Below, one piece after another: positions 12,522 through 12,550 of a stretch of DNA of 12,550 nt. Origin of the DNA: an uncultured Chthoniobacterales bacterium (lineage in GTDB: Bacteria > Verrucomicrobiota > Verrucomicrobiia > Chthoniobacterales > UBA10450); assembly GCA_955652255.1 (NCBI GenBank), contig CATPAW010000099.1, positions 1 through 12,550 on the forward strand. The letters are read 5' to 3'. The position numbers were made by a program, and so were the translations under genes. Each line of letters opens with the position of its first letter. Within the stretch, counting starts at the first letter, position 1. Under the pieces are notes generated by a model. It was not told where the DNA came from. It did no database searches and saw only the letters and a list, made by a program, of their open reading frames with translations.

Positions 12522-12550
12522 ATGCATTTACAATCGCTCGAACTTCTCGG
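12522..12550 (+). CDS. smc: 5' end of a probable SMC chromosome-segregation ATPase
   Basis: Nine complete codons before the window ends read MHLQSLELL, with a following partial Gly codon. Bacterial SMC proteins begin with this pattern (M-[YH]-L-x-S-L-E-L-x-G-F-K-S-F), which leads into the Walker A domain. SMC binds and organises chromosomal DNA with ScpA and ScpB. RecF-like proteins start similarly but less closely. With so few residues the call rests on the N-terminal pattern alone. Confidence 0.5.

Noticed and set aside
1..12550. CRISPR arrays, tRNA or rRNA genes
   Set aside because: No regularly spaced repeats of 24-40 bases with unique spacers, no cloverleaf with a GTTCRA arm and no rRNA-like stretch was noticed.

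Overview
The window looks like chromosomal DNA of a soil-type Verrucomicrobiota bacterium, most likely near Chthoniobacterales (Spartobacteria). This is inferred from three things: 7-bp-period GTTGGAC-type repeats between genes, many small GC-rich hairpins ending in TGTAG/CTACA, and a conserved secreted protein (7426-8289) whose close relatives I recall mainly from this phylum. Most genes are GC-rich housekeeping genes. The stretch from about 3940 to 6150 reads as less GC-rich and contains the accessory material.

Layout. 1-1926 (minus): end of window with a partial ORF, then hemA (glutamyl-tRNA reductase) overlapped by a HemX/CcsA-like membrane protein, a tetrapyrrole gene pair. 1984-3364: a membrane protein and a TetR regulator transcribed divergently. 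The last codons of the TetR gene and the DNA behind it are a partial copy of the 5' part of hemX, so this block is flanked by direct repeats. 3516-3938: a small four-helix membrane protein. 3939-5808: the most unusual part. An aldo/keto reductase with a Tat signal and a VOC (glyoxalase-like) protein, both on the minus strand, are bordered by integron-type recombination-site signatures: GTTAGGC three bases before the VOC start, an 83-bp attC-like element starting in the VOC stop codon, and a further attC 5' half-site after the reductase. No integrase gene is visible, so this looks like a small, decaying gene-cassette array.

5809-6343 has no convincing gene, only hairpins and REP-like units. 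Next come apt (6344-6874, plus), a DUF6572-like protein (minus, 6984-7352), the conserved secreted protein (7426-8289, plus), and a double-hairpin repeat (8330-8391). queF and queC (8444-9573, plus) encode the last two steps to preQ1 for queuosine tRNA modification. They are followed by a short membrane-protein gene that seems broken by one missing A. On the minus strand, an M20 peptidase and a secreted NlpC/P60 peptidase form a two-gene operon (12192 to 9811). The final 29 bases are the start of a gene whose first residues look like the SMC chromosome-segregation ATPase.

All family assignments come from motifs read by eye. No database search was run.
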